Shown here: in pieces, positions 26,695-36,600 of the stretch
Numbering within the stretch: position 1 is the first letter of the stretch
Layout of the letters: each line of letters opens with the position of its first letter
NCBI GenBank assembly: GCA_016744455.1
Contig: JADGEI010000019.1
Span: forward strand, 1 to 64,000
Length of the DNA: 64,000 bases
Direction of reading: 5' to 3'
Source: Alcanivoracaceae bacterium
GTDB lineage: Bacteria > Pseudomonadota > Gammaproteobacteria > Xanthomonadales > Marinicellaceae
The notes under the pieces: generated by a model
The model's database searches: none
The model's input: only the letters and a program-made list of their open reading frames with translations
Told to the model about the DNA's origin: nothing
Translations under genes and position numbers: made by a program

Positions 26695-26766
26695 GGAATA
26701 TATATGGGACAGGCACTTAAAAAGTAAGTTGTTGATATTAAAAACAATTAAATTCAGGTTTTCATA
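26587..26766 (+). pseudogene. Truncated XRE regulator from the tandem duplication
   Basis: The frame begins like the intact gene at 27406 (MILRKLRKDRKLSQEQLAIM) and stays identical through IENGN. It then crosses the duplication junction at 26695 and continues in frame into the NADAR-tail sequence (EYIWDRHLKSKL...), stopping at 59 codons. The helix-turn-helix is nearly complete but the rest is lost. It keeps its ribosome site, so a short DNA-binding fragment could still be made. Confidence 0.8.
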
Positions 26767-27512
26767 AAAATTGAATAAATTCCCAACAATAAAAAGAGAC
26801 ATATATGAACGCCCCCGTCAGGTCAAGTCTTTATTCATGATTTAGATAATGGTTTCGGACATATATTCGGCCTATTAATGAGATTCTTGAGTTTTCTAAT
26901 CTCTGGCCTTGATGAGATCCGTAGTAGAATTTTGCTTATCAGGCACTCGGCATTTAATACCTTGTCTATGTTCAGTCTAAAATACTACCAAGCTTTGATT
27001 TCTAAGATTTAAGCTTATTAATATGTGTTTTCAGTTAAAAATCCAGATGTTTATGGGTGATTAAATGTTTTCATGAAGATTTTGTTTAATTTTGCTTATT
27101 TGAGATGTAGCTATAAATCTCACATGAACTGTGAAAAAGAGAGCTTGGTGAATGTTTGGTTATTCCAAAGCAGGATTTAACTTAATATCAATCTTGATTT
27201 TAGCCTTAATATAATTGGTGTGTGTCTTTATATGCTTTTATGAATAACAAATAACAATACTTAACAAGCTCAATAAATTAACCACCTTACACTGCGCTTT
27301 ATACGTTAATTAAACCTAAGTGTCATGGTGGTGTCGGGTCAAAGTCGTAACTGACTTTAATGAAAATGAACTAATCTATGCGCTAATGGTATAGGAGATA
27401 TTTGAATGATTTTGAGAAAATTACGTAAAGATAGAAAATTATCACAAGAACAATTAGCAATAATGTCAGGACTTAGCGTTAGAACAATTCAACGCATCGA
27501 AAATGGCAATAG
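26696..27512. repeat. 817-bp direct tandem duplication, copy 2
   Basis: Second copy of 25878-26694, separated by the single base at 26695. It leads into the complete XRE gene, showing that this end is the original right side. Confidence 0.95.
26857..26991. repeat. Dispersed 135-bp structured repeat, copy 3
   Basis: Exact copy of 26039-26173, carried along by the tandem duplication, so it is not an independent insertion. Confidence 0.85.
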
Positions 27513-27852
27513 AGCCAGTCTTGAATCTTTAAAATCTCTTGCATCAGTTTTAGAAACTAATGTATCAATTTTAGAGCAGGAGATTATTATGATAGATAAA
27601 ACAACAGATAAATGGAAATCATTACCACTTATATTCAGGCTAAATATTTTAGGCTCAGATATAGGGTGGCTTGGGTTGTCTCACCGAAAACAATGGATTA
27701 AAGGTGAAAAGCAAACAGCTATATTCGGGTTAGGGTTATTCCCTTTCTGTCTTTTTGATAAAAACTTCATAATCGCAGGTTTGAGTATGGTCTGTATTGC
27801 ATATTCTTTCTCAATAATTACGAGGTTAGGAGATAAGTACTCAATTTGGTAA
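27406..27852 (+). CDS. XRE-family regulator with C-terminal membrane segments
   Basis: The first ~60 residues are a helix-turn-helix of the XRE/Cro type (LSQEQLAIMSGLSVRTIQRIENGNRASLESLKSLASVLE). The C-terminal half has two hydrophobic stretches (IFGLGLFPFCLF and FIIAGLSMVCIAYSFSII), so this looks like a small membrane-tethered regulator. AGGAGAT lies nine bases upstream. The same promoter region and ribosome site are duplicated at 26587. It may be the last gene of the integron, though no attC is visible after it. Confidence 0.85.
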   Translation: MILRKLRKDRKLSQEQLAIMSGLSVRTIQRIENGNRASLESLKSLASVLETNVSILEQEIIMIDKTTDKWKSLPLIFRLNILGSDIGWLGLSHRKQWIKGEKQTAIFGLGLFPFCLFDKNFIIAGLSMVCIAYSFSIITRLGDKYSIW

Positions 27853-28169
27853 CAGGCATATAGTAAGCAATTCAAACGTGGCAAAATATAGTTTGCTTTT
27901 TGTATACTTTGTTCACTAATTTTAGCTAACTTTCATAATTGCCCCTTAAATAGGTCGTCAGGCATTGAGTAAAATTTCTATTGCGGAGATTGTCTTAATT
28001 AGCATGGTTTAAGCATTTGGAGGCATAACGGTTAATCAATATCTGCATGTTGTTACCTATTGCCTATTCTATATTTTTACCAATGGGTTTGTGTAAATGG
28101 ATGATTTTACTTGTGTTCAATTATGGCTTGGGTAAGATACGAGTTATATATATCTATTAGGTGTTTGTT
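27853..28169. other. 317-bp intergenic stretch, no gene seen
   Basis: It is AT-rich, with a short inverted pair (gcaaacta... region near 27870-27900: gcaattcaaacgtgg and tatagtttgc). There is a gcataac at 28023 but no partner arm, so I cannot call an attC. It probably contains the promoter of the aminotransferase gene and the right boundary of the integron. Confidence 0.5.
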
Positions 28170-29372
28170 ATGACGGATTTGCATGTGGACTTTGTCTCTG
28201 AGTTAATTAAAAAAGTAAAGCCTTCGGCAACTATTGCTGTGAGTATGAAAGCAGCTGAGTTACGTGCTGCTGGTAAAGATGTTATTGGGCTTGGTGCAGG
28301 TGAACCAGATTTTGATACGCCAGAACACATTAAACAAGCGGCTTATGATGCCATTAAAAATGGGCAAACAAAGTATACGGCTGTTGATGGAACTCCTGAA
28401 TTAAAACAAGCCATTATTGGTAAGTTTAAACGCGAAAACAATTTAAACTTTGCAGCCAATCAAGTCTTGGTTTCTTGTGGAGCAAAACACAGTATTTCAA
28501 ATCTATTGGCTGCCGTGCTGAACCCTGGTGATGAAGTGATTATTCCAGCACCTTATTGGGTATCATATCCTGATATGGCCTTGTTGGCAGGTGGTAAGTC
28601 AGTTATCGTAACAACCACACAAGAGGAAGACTTTAAAATAACATCAGAACAATTAGAGGCGTCAATATCTGATAAATCTCGTATTATTATTTTAAATACA
28701 CCCAGTAACCCAACAGGCAAAGCCTACCGAAAGGCTGAGTTGCAAGCATTAGGCGAGGTGATGCTAAAGTACCCACAATTAATGATTGCTACCGATGATA
28801 TTTATGAACATATTTATTGGGGTGATGAAGATATTACTAATCTCGGTGTTTTGTTTCCCGAATTGATGAATCGCATGGTGTTTATTAATGGGGTCTCTAA
28901 AGCTTATGCCATGACTGGATGGCGTATTGGATATGCCGCAGGACCGGTTGAAGTGATAACCGCTATGCGTAAAATTCAATCACAAGCAACTTCAAATCCA
29001 TGTTCTATTTCTCAAGCGGCTTCTGTTGCGGCTTTAAATGGTTCGCAAGAGTGTTTGATACCAATGAAAAAAGCCTTTAAAGAACGACATGATTGGTTAA
29101 TTTCGGCCTTAAATGAACTCCCTGGCTTTTCCTGTATCAAGGGCGAGGGTGCATTCTATGCTTTTCCAAATGTAGAGCAGGCTATAGCTAAAATTGATGG
29201 TGTGAGTAATGACGTTGAGTTTTCGACTTGGTTGTTAGAAAATGCTGAAGTAGCCGTAGTCCCAGGCACGCCATTTGGCGCCCCAGGTCATGTTAGGTTG
29301 TCATTTGCAACATCAATGGATAATTTGCAAAAGGCAGTTGAACGAATAGCTAGTTGTTTAGCAAAAACCTAA
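28170..29372 (+). CDS. Class I pyridoxal-phosphate aminotransferase (aspartate aminotransferase type)
   Basis: It transfers amino groups between aspartate (or related amino acids) and 2-oxoglutarate in the cytosol. Family features are GLGAGEPDFDTPEHI, KYTAVDGTPELK, the PLP-site segment NTPSNPTGKAY, the Schiff-base lysine in GVSKAYAMTGWRIGYAAG and the substrate arginine in HVRLSFATS. It matches the subgroup Ib layout (~400 residues). The ATG at 28170 is preferred over the GTG at 28161 because TAGG lies upstream at proper spacing. It sits alone before the membrane-protein operon. Confidence 0.92.
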   Translation: MTDLHVDFVSELIKKVKPSATIAVSMKAAELRAAGKDVIGLGAGEPDFDTPEHIKQAAYDAIKNGQTKYTAVDGTPELKQAIIGKFKRENNLNFAANQVLVSCGAKHSISNLLAAVLNPGDEVIIPAPYWVSYPDMALLAGGKSVIVTTTQEEDFKITSEQLEASISDKSRIIILNTPSNPTGKAYRKAELQALGEVMLKYPQLMIATDDIYEHIYWGDEDITNLGVLFPELMNRMVFINGVSKAYAMTGWRIGYAAGPVEVITAMRKIQSQATSNPCSISQAASVAALNGSQECLIPMKKAFKERHDWLISALNELPGFSCIKGEGAFYAFPNVEQAIAKIDGVSNDVEFSTWLLENAEVAVVPGTPFGAPGHVRLSFATSMDNLQKAVERIASCLAKT

Positions 29373-29460
29373 TTGTTTAGCAAAAACCTAATTGTAAAAA
29401 TTAATTGCCATGTTTATTCAGGTTTTAGTATTCTTTGATTGTGAGTAATATCTAGTTCAT

Positions 29461-30339
29461 ATGCTACACCTTCAATTACATCAATTGATAAATCTTGTGT
29501 TACTCCTATTGTTAGGGAAGTATGTAGCCAATATTTATATGCCTTGGTTTGATGTATTGGTTGTGCTTGGAGTAACATTTTTTGTTGAGCATGTTTTGAT
29601 TTATGTTAAGGTGCAAGACAAAATTTACTTTTCTTATTCTTCACTATCGACGGCACTCGGTATTGTCTTCATGATGGTTACTCCTCATTTATGGGTTGTT
29701 TTACTGGTGATAACTTTAGGTTTGTTACAAAAGCATTTGTTGAGCTTCGAAGGCAGGCATTTTTTTAATCCATCTAATTTTGCTTTGCTAATGGGTTTGT
29801 TATTCTTTTACAATGATGCTCATATTGTCCTTGGCCAATTGGGTGATAATATCTACCTAGTACTCATTGTTGTTGTATTGGCGGGTATGGTTCTTTACAG
29901 GGCCAATAGATGGGTAATTCCAGTGGTTTTTTCACTAACTTATTTGCTTTTGCAGTATGTTTTTGTGGTAAGTTATGATCCTGTGATGATAATGGAAGAG
30001 GTCTATTATCGTTTTTACTCAGTTTCATTTATCGTTTTTATTGTTTTTATGCTGACAGATCCAAAAACAACTCCAGTAACACCTGTTCAACAAGTTGTTT
30101 TTGCTATAGGAATTTCGATTGTTGCTGTTTTTTTGGATAGGTATATGGGATTTCGCGTGCAACACCTGTTTATGTCTTTATTTGTATTATCACCACTCGT
30201 TGGTCTTTTTGATAAATGGAGGGTGACAAATAATCGACAAAAGCTGTTGATTTATACCTTGAGCCTATTGGTTTTTTCATTAAGCGTTATAATAACCATT
30301 GAAAATAAAGCTCCCTATTATTTTGAGATGAATCGTTAA
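29461..30339 (+). CDS. RnfD/NqrB-like membrane protein
   Basis: This 292-residue protein has about nine or ten membrane helices. HFFNPSNFALLMGLLFF and FMLTDPKTTPVTPVQQVVFAIGI resemble the two conserved blocks of the NqrB/RnfD family, where flavin is covalently held on a threonine near the second region in true pump subunits. None of the other Rnf or Nqr subunits is encoded nearby, so this is a stand-alone member. It overlaps the next gene by one base (taatg) and opens a three-gene operon. Confidence 0.7.
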   Translation: MLHLQLHQLINLVLLLLLGKYVANIYMPWFDVLVVLGVTFFVEHVLIYVKVQDKIYFSYSSLSTALGIVFMMVTPHLWVVLLVITLGLLQKHLLSFEGRHFFNPSNFALLMGLLFFYNDAHIVLGQLGDNIYLVLIVVVLAGMVLYRANRWVIPVVFSLTYLLLQYVFVVSYDPVMIMEEVYYRFYSVSFIVFIVFMLTDPKTTPVTPVQQVVFAIGISIVAVFLDRYMGFRVQHLFMSLFVLSPLVGLFDKWRVTNNRQKLLIYTLSLLVFSLSVIITIENKAPYYFEMNR

Positions 30340-32189
30340 TGACAAAAGAACTAAAAGTTAGCTTACTGATATTGTCGATAGGTGCTATTGGCTTGGTAGT
30401 TTATTGGTTTTTACCAATCAAACAATTTACTATGAGTGAGAAGAAAGCAGCTTTAGCTAACGAACGTATCATACTACCTAATGCAAATGCAGAAATACTG
30501 CAATTACCTGAAATTTTATCTTATCAACGAGATGTTCAAAATATTCTCAACTCTGGTCAATGTGTGTTGCCATTACCTGATAACGAGCTCAAAGGAGAGG
30601 CTAAAAAGGTCCAAAATATATTGCTGAATAATCTGGAGTTTCTTGCAGATTGTAAATTTGATAACAAAATTGTTCATAACGATATGATGAGAATCTTACC
30701 TGCGATTATTAGCGTTCTTGATCCCACAAGTCAGAAAACATGTAAATTGAATCAATGTTATACAGCTGAAAAATATAATTTCGTTACTAATACTACAACA
30801 CGTGCTATTGTTGATAGTGATGATAACAAAATGTTATCAGTCAAGCGTTTTGCCAATATGCAGCCAGATATTTCTTTACGATTAACCCGTATCGCTCAAG
30901 CCATAGCAATAAATTCTCATGAAGTAAAAAGTGAACTCAATTCCACCCCGACTAAATTAGATATATCAATGGCAAATGTTCGAGGTGCTTTGCAAGAATC
31001 ACCTTGCGAGAATTCTAAACATTTATGTGTTGCTCCAACCTTTTCTGATCATGAAAAAGAACAAGCACTATGGGCAGTAGTTGACTTGACAGAATTAAAA
31101 CTTGTTGCTGCCAAATGGGCAGGATTAGGAAAAACGACTACACCAGCCTGTATTTCTGAGCGATCGCTGCAAAATCGCCTCATTATGGAAAAATATTGCC
31201 AAAAAGAAACGTATATCAAAAAAAATAAGTGGGAAATGGTATATCGCTTGACTGGATCGGATGGATTGGAAATTCGAGAAGTAAGTTTTAAAGGAACGCC
31301 GATTTTAACTTCAGCAAAAACAGTAGACTGGCATGTCGCTTATAAACAAAAAGGCGCTGCTAATATTGATACATCTATGGATACAATTATTGCAGGTAGG
31401 CGTGTGGAATATTCTGTTGATGATAACAACAATTATCTTTTTGGTTACAATGATGCTATGGGGTGCCCTATGTTTTCAACCTCTGTTGTATTGCCTTTTA
31501 ACGCTCCACAAATAGAAGATTTGCTAGATGGAAGTGGTTTTTCAATAACTCAAGATTTCCGAAACCCTAAATGGCCTATGGCATGTAACTATCGATATGA
31601 AAATCGCTATGAATTTTATGATGATGGATCATTCCGTGTACTTGCCATCAATAAAGGCAGAGGCTGTGGTGATGATGCCATTTACCGGCCGCTTATGCGT
31701 ATAGATATGGCTATAGCTGAAGAAGAGAACTTTTATGAAAATAATGGCGAATGGCAATTGTGGGAAACAGAAAAAAGTAAAAGAGTAACAGCTACAGATA
31801 ACATTTATCCGTTTAAAATCACTGCAAGAAATAATGCTAGCAATGGTTTTTATATCGAACCAAACTATGGTCAATTTAATGACAATAGCCGAGGTGATAA
31901 TGCGACTTTATTTACCACACGATATAATGAAAAGGAGGGTAATCAAGACTTGTTAACACTTGGGTCGTGTTGTGATTTATCCCGCGATGGTGTGGAAAGA
32001 TACACTGAAGACAAAGAAAAAATATCAGGTGAAAACATTGTGTTATGGTATGTGCCAAGAATACAAAATGATGCAGGAAAAGGCCATGAATATTGCTGGG
32101 CAGATACAGTTGTTGCCACTAATGGAAATCTTGAAGTCAAAGTTTGGCCTTGCATCGTAGGGCCTAAGTTTATTCCAATCTCGTTATAA
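30339..32189 (+). CDS. Membrane-anchored copper-amine-oxidase-like protein, copper ligands not seen
   Basis: One N-terminal helix (VSLLILSIGAIGLVVYWFLP) anchors a ~590-residue periplasmic domain. Its C-terminal two-thirds resembles the copper amine oxidase catalytic fold in layout: a WEMVYRLTGSDGLEIREVSF strand, a NYRYENRYEFYDDGSFRV segment similar to the NYD/E region that holds the topaquinone tyrosine, and near the end ENIVLWYVPRIQND...EYCWADTVV. The HxH copper motif expected after the tyrosine is replaced by GRGCGDDAIYRP. Thus it may be inactive, use other chemistry, or be a distant relative only. Several cysteine pairs suggest disulfides. It overlaps both neighbours by one base. Confidence 0.5.
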   Translation: MTKELKVSLLILSIGAIGLVVYWFLPIKQFTMSEKKAALANERIILPNANAEILQLPEILSYQRDVQNILNSGQCVLPLPDNELKGEAKKVQNILLNNLEFLADCKFDNKIVHNDMMRILPAIISVLDPTSQKTCKLNQCYTAEKYNFVTNTTTRAIVDSDDNKMLSVKRFANMQPDISLRLTRIAQAIAINSHEVKSELNSTPTKLDISMANVRGALQESPCENSKHLCVAPTFSDHEKEQALWAVVDLTELKLVAAKWAGLGKTTTPACISERSLQNRLIMEKYCQKETYIKKNKWEMVYRLTGSDGLEIREVSFKGTPILTSAKTVDWHVAYKQKGAANIDTSMDTIIAGRRVEYSVDDNNNYLFGYNDAMGCPMFSTSVVLPFNAPQIEDLLDGSGFSITQDFRNPKWPMACNYRYENRYEFYDDGSFRVLAINKGRGCGDDAIYRPLMRIDMAIAEEENFYENNGEWQLWETEKSKRVTATDNIYPFKITARNNASNGFYIEPNYGQFNDNSRGDNATLFTTRYNEKEGNQDLLTLGSCCDLSRDGVERYTEDKEKISGENIVLWYVPRIQNDAGKGHEYCWADTVVATNGNLEVKVWPCIVGPKFIPISL

Positions 32190-33130
32190 TGAAGAAATTT
32201 ATACCAATACTCGCTTCAGTTGTTATTGTTTTAGTGTCTTTTTATGTGGTATCTACAGAAAAAAATAAAAAGCACGTTTTTAATTTAAAACAATTAAATC
32301 AAAACTCTGTATTGGGTAATTTTGATAGGCAAAAAAGTTGCAGTAAACCTCCTCAATTTTTAGCTGGATTAAAAATACCACAACCAGTGTTAATTGATTT
32401 ATCTCAAAAACAATATAAAGGAATTGCTGTTCATTATGGAGAGGGTTACTCGAAAACACTTAACCCTATAGAGTGGCAAAAATACCAGTATTTTTCTTCA
32501 TATGTTCTTGATGAAGTTGGAAATATTTACTTGGTACCAACACCATTTATTTCAATTCAGGAAAACACGTTTGAATTGCAAGAAAACATATACAAAATTG
32601 ATAGTAAAACAGGTAAGCTTTCAGTATTTATGCATTTAGATGATGTTCATTCATCGCCTAATAACCCTTATGGAATCAGTTCTATTGCTTTTGATTGTGA
32701 GGATAAAACGCTATGGGTTGGAGCGATTGATGAATCAGATTATGATAGTCAGAAAGGAGTAATCTATCATATTGATCCGAAATCCAAGCGTGTGATGCAA
32801 CGTATTAAAGGCTTAGATGCTTTATCAATGATTGTTCTCACAACTATTAAAGGCAAGCAACTATTGGTTGGCTCTGCCCGAGACAGTGGTTTGTATGCTT
32901 TCAATATTTTAGCAGGAAAATTAGCTGAAAAGCCCATGAAGATACTGGAGCTGCCATTGGCAAATGAACACATTCGTAAAATAAAAATAACTGGCAAAAA
33001 TAGGCTTGAATTGCAATCAATTCCGTTTGGTTATAATCTTATTGCGCAATCAGAAAAGAAGTACAGAACATTTTACCAAGCTACTTGGTTGAAAAGAAAG
33101 CGTTCTTGGAAAGTTGGTTTAAAACCATAA
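32189..33130 (+). CDS. Exported beta-propeller-like protein
   Basis: An N-terminal signal or anchor (FIPILASVVIVLVSFYVV) precedes ~285 residues with SMP-30/NHL-like repeating features: YVLDEVGNIYLVPTP, NIYKIDSKTGKLSVF, SIAFDCEDKTLWVGAI, GVIYHIDPKSKRVM, LLVGSARDSGLYAFNI. No catalytic site can be named. As third gene of the operon with the RnfD-like and amine-oxidase-like proteins, it probably acts with them at the outer face of the inner membrane. Confidence 0.65.
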   Translation: MKKFIPILASVVIVLVSFYVVSTEKNKKHVFNLKQLNQNSVLGNFDRQKSCSKPPQFLAGLKIPQPVLIDLSQKQYKGIAVHYGEGYSKTLNPIEWQKYQYFSSYVLDEVGNIYLVPTPFISIQENTFELQENIYKIDSKTGKLSVFMHLDDVHSSPNNPYGISSIAFDCEDKTLWVGAIDESDYDSQKGVIYHIDPKSKRVMQRIKGLDALSMIVLTTIKGKQLLVGSARDSGLYAFNILAGKLAEKPMKILELPLANEHIRKIKITGKNRLELQSIPFGYNLIAQSEKKYRTFYQATWLKRKRSWKVGLKP

Positions 33131-33628
33131 TCCCGTTATTTGACACTTGTATAATGTTTTAAAGCATCAAATTGATTTTGTGACAATTATTCTCAAGTAA
33201 GACATTATTAAGAATTATGAAGTATATGTTTAACTATCAGCAAGCTTTGTTTGCTCATCACTTTGATTTGAAATGTGAATTTATGTCAATTATAGGGTTC
33301 TAGTTTGATTGTAAGCATTAGATTTGATATATTCTCATAGTGTTTGTGGGAATTGGGTTTTAAGCTGTCGTATATAGCTATTTTTCATTGGTGTTAAGTG
33401 GTTGGTTCGATGGTTTTCATAGGTATATGATGTGGGTATTATGAATGTTTCAGAATGGTATTCGTTTATCAAGGGTAATTTCTATATAATTTTCAATGAA
33501 ATACAAGAGAGGCTACAGTATGCTAGCGCTCGTCGTTAATTTCATGTTTATTGTCTTAAACTATTAAGTAACATAATTGTTGCCAATTTTGTGTTGGTGA
33601 ATTTATTAACATACTTTATTAAACAACT
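33131..33628. other. 498-bp intergenic stretch upstream of the first surface module
   Basis: No ORF or structured RNA is recognised. It is very AT-rich and likely holds the promoter for the 33629-40956 module. A tttgacacttgtataatg string at 33138-33155 looks like both promoter boxes but they are too close together to be a standard pair. Confidence 0.5.
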
Positions 33629-36600
33629 ATGAAAATAATTAAATCAAGAAAAGTAAAATTCTATACTGTATTTATGATGTCAACTATTTCGGCGCTAGGG
33701 TTAGCAGAAACAGTTAGAGATGAATTTGGTACGATTCCAATTAATGGGGCTATTGAAAATGCGTATGCAAATAATGATGGTTCTGCTAATTGGATTGGAA
33801 GTTGGCAGGAAATTAATGATAATAATGATGACTTTGATGGCCATGTTAGGGTTGAAGGTAATCGGCTAAGGCTAGAAGAGCGCCCCAATGACGCTGGTCG
33901 ACCTTCTGTCAGGCGTGGAGTTGATTTGTCAACAGCGATTTCAGCAACCCTCACTTTTGATTTTGCAACTACGGCAGGCGTAGACAGCGGTGATAATATT
34001 CGATTACAAATTAGGGACAATGGATCGGGCTTTACTACCTTGGAAAATATTAATGGTATTGCAGGGGCGTCAACTGGTTCACGTTCTTACAATATTTCAT
34101 CTTTTGCTGGACCAAATACGGAAATTGAATTTATAGTTCAAACTGGTTATCGAGGAACGAATGAACTCTTTTTTATTGATAATGTTCAAATTAACTATGC
34201 ACTTCCGCCGACTCCAACTCAAATTTATGGAACTATATACAGAGACATAAATAATAATGGTATACAAAATGGTTTGGATCTTGGGGAGCCAGGTATAACG
34301 GTTAATGCATATGATGACAGTGGTTTGGTTGCTTCAACTGTTACGGATGCTAATGGAGATTACATCTTAGCAGGTTTAATTGATACCACAAAATACCGTA
34401 TCGAGGTTGTTGCACCCTCGTATTTACATGGTTCTACAGCCATAGTCGCTACAAACGACACATTGGTGAGTGTTGTTACTAGTCCAGCGATACATACCAT
34501 TGGTATACAAAATGGAGCGCAGTATTGTCAATTAAACCCAGATATTATTATGTCTCGATTTACAAAAGAAGAAAGAGCAGGTGCAAATACTGCAGTTAAT
34601 ACCATTTTACAATACAATTATTTGGATAATGGTACAACAGCACCTACCAATATATCCACTTATGGAAACATTGGGTCTATCTATGGTTTGGCTCATGTTA
34701 GTAAGGCAAATGTTACATTAGCATCTACTTATTTCAAGACTCACGCAGATATCGGTTCGGGTGGAATTGGTGCAATTTACAAAATAGATCACAATAGTGC
34801 TAATGCCATTTCAAACTTTGCTGTTTTGCCGGGTACCGATCCTCGTGGAGGTGCTGGTGGAGGTTATGATTGGGATAGGGATAGCTTAGCTTATGTTGAA
34901 GTTGGTAAAAGAGCAATTGGCGATATAGAGTTGTCTGATGATGAAAGCACCTTGTTTGCTGTTAATATGGAAGATAGAAGGCTTTATGTAATGGGTGTTG
35001 ATGATAATGGTGATTTAACTACAAACACAAATGTAGCGATTCCAAATCCATGCTCGAATGTTTTAGATTATCGACCAATGGGTTTAGGTTTTCGTGATGG
35101 AATGTTGTATGTAGGTGTTACTTGTACAGCGGAATCAACTGTTGTAATTGATGATCCTGATGATAGTTATTTTGGCCCCAGAAAAGGAGATTTTACCGAG
35201 TTGTCGGCTCATATTTATAGCTTTAACCCCAACATTTCAACATTCAGTGCTAGCCCTGTTCTTGATATTGATTTAGATTACCAAAGAGGTTGTGGTTACG
35301 ATGGCGACATTAGTAATGTCCACTCACCAAATTGTGTGACGACTAATGATAAAGATGGTATTCCCAGACCATTTGTCACAAATTGGAACCCATGGCAGAT
35401 GGATTTTGATGTTGTTTTTAATGATAAAAATCCTGGCAATATCGGTAATCAGGACAATTTTTTGGAATACCAACAACCTTTGTTATCTGATATCGCATTT
35501 GATAATGATGGGACAATAATAGTACAAATAAAAGACATAAATGGTGATAGAACTGGTCATCAAAACCTTTCTCCTGCAACCCCAGGAGACGGGGGCTTAC
35601 ACAATGGTAACAGTTATGGAGATATATTACGTGCCTGTGGAAACCCTACAACAGGATGGACTCTAGAAAACAATGCAAGCTGTGGCGGAATAACGACTGG
35701 TGGAGCTGGAACCAATGAAGGCCCGGGCAATGGAGAATACTATTATTATGACAATGGGCCAGGCGGCAATGGTAACATAAATGGGGCAACAACAGGTCAT
35801 GCTGAAACAACAATGGGGGGCTTGTTACAAGTTCCTGGACATGTAGATATTATCACTGGTGTTATGGATGCTCATGGTACCTCTGGCATTGATAATGGCT
35901 TGATGTGGTTACAAAATTCAGGTGCTCAAGCGGGACAAGTTAGTCTTGATGGAGGAGGAATACCCAAAAGGTTATTGGTCTCGTTTGATTCTGGGGCTAG
36001 TTTTTTTGGTAAAGCCAGTGGTATAGGTGATATAGAAGCTTTATGTGACCCTGCACCTTTAGAAATAGGTAACTATATCTGGGATGATATAGATGGAGAT
36101 GGCATCCAAGACCCTAGTGAGGCAGGCATAGCGGGCGTTACTGTTGACATTTATAATGCGGGAGTGTTGGTTGGAACAGCAACTACAGACGCAAATGGGC
36201 GTTTCTTTTTTGGTGGAGTGACAGATACCAATATGTCAGGTGTAAATGTATTAACAACAAATACTACTTACCAATTACGTGTTAACCTAGCAGATGGAAA
36301 TTTAATTGGTAAGGTGCCAACTTTATCAGACGTAGATTCAAATGTGAATGATACGCGTGATAATGATGGAGATGATGGTGTTTTAAATCCAGGATTTTCT
36401 ACTATATCCTACACAACAGGTAGTGCTGGACAAAATAGCCATGCGTTAGATTTTGGCTTTAAAAATGTATTTGCTGTAATTGGTAACCGTGTCTGGTTAG
36501 ATTTGGATAATGATGGTATACAAGATGCTAATGAAGATGGAATTAGCAATAGAATAGTTAGTTTAACTCCACCTGCTGGTTTCGATATTGGTGCAGGGGT

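Noticed and set aside
28015..28050. Possible attC core (gcataac at 28023) after the XRE gene
   Set aside because: No paired GTTRRRY core or inverted arms at proper distance.
33138..33155. Promoter boxes ttgaca and tataat before module A
   Set aside because: They are about four bases apart, whereas a sigma-70 promoter needs about 17.
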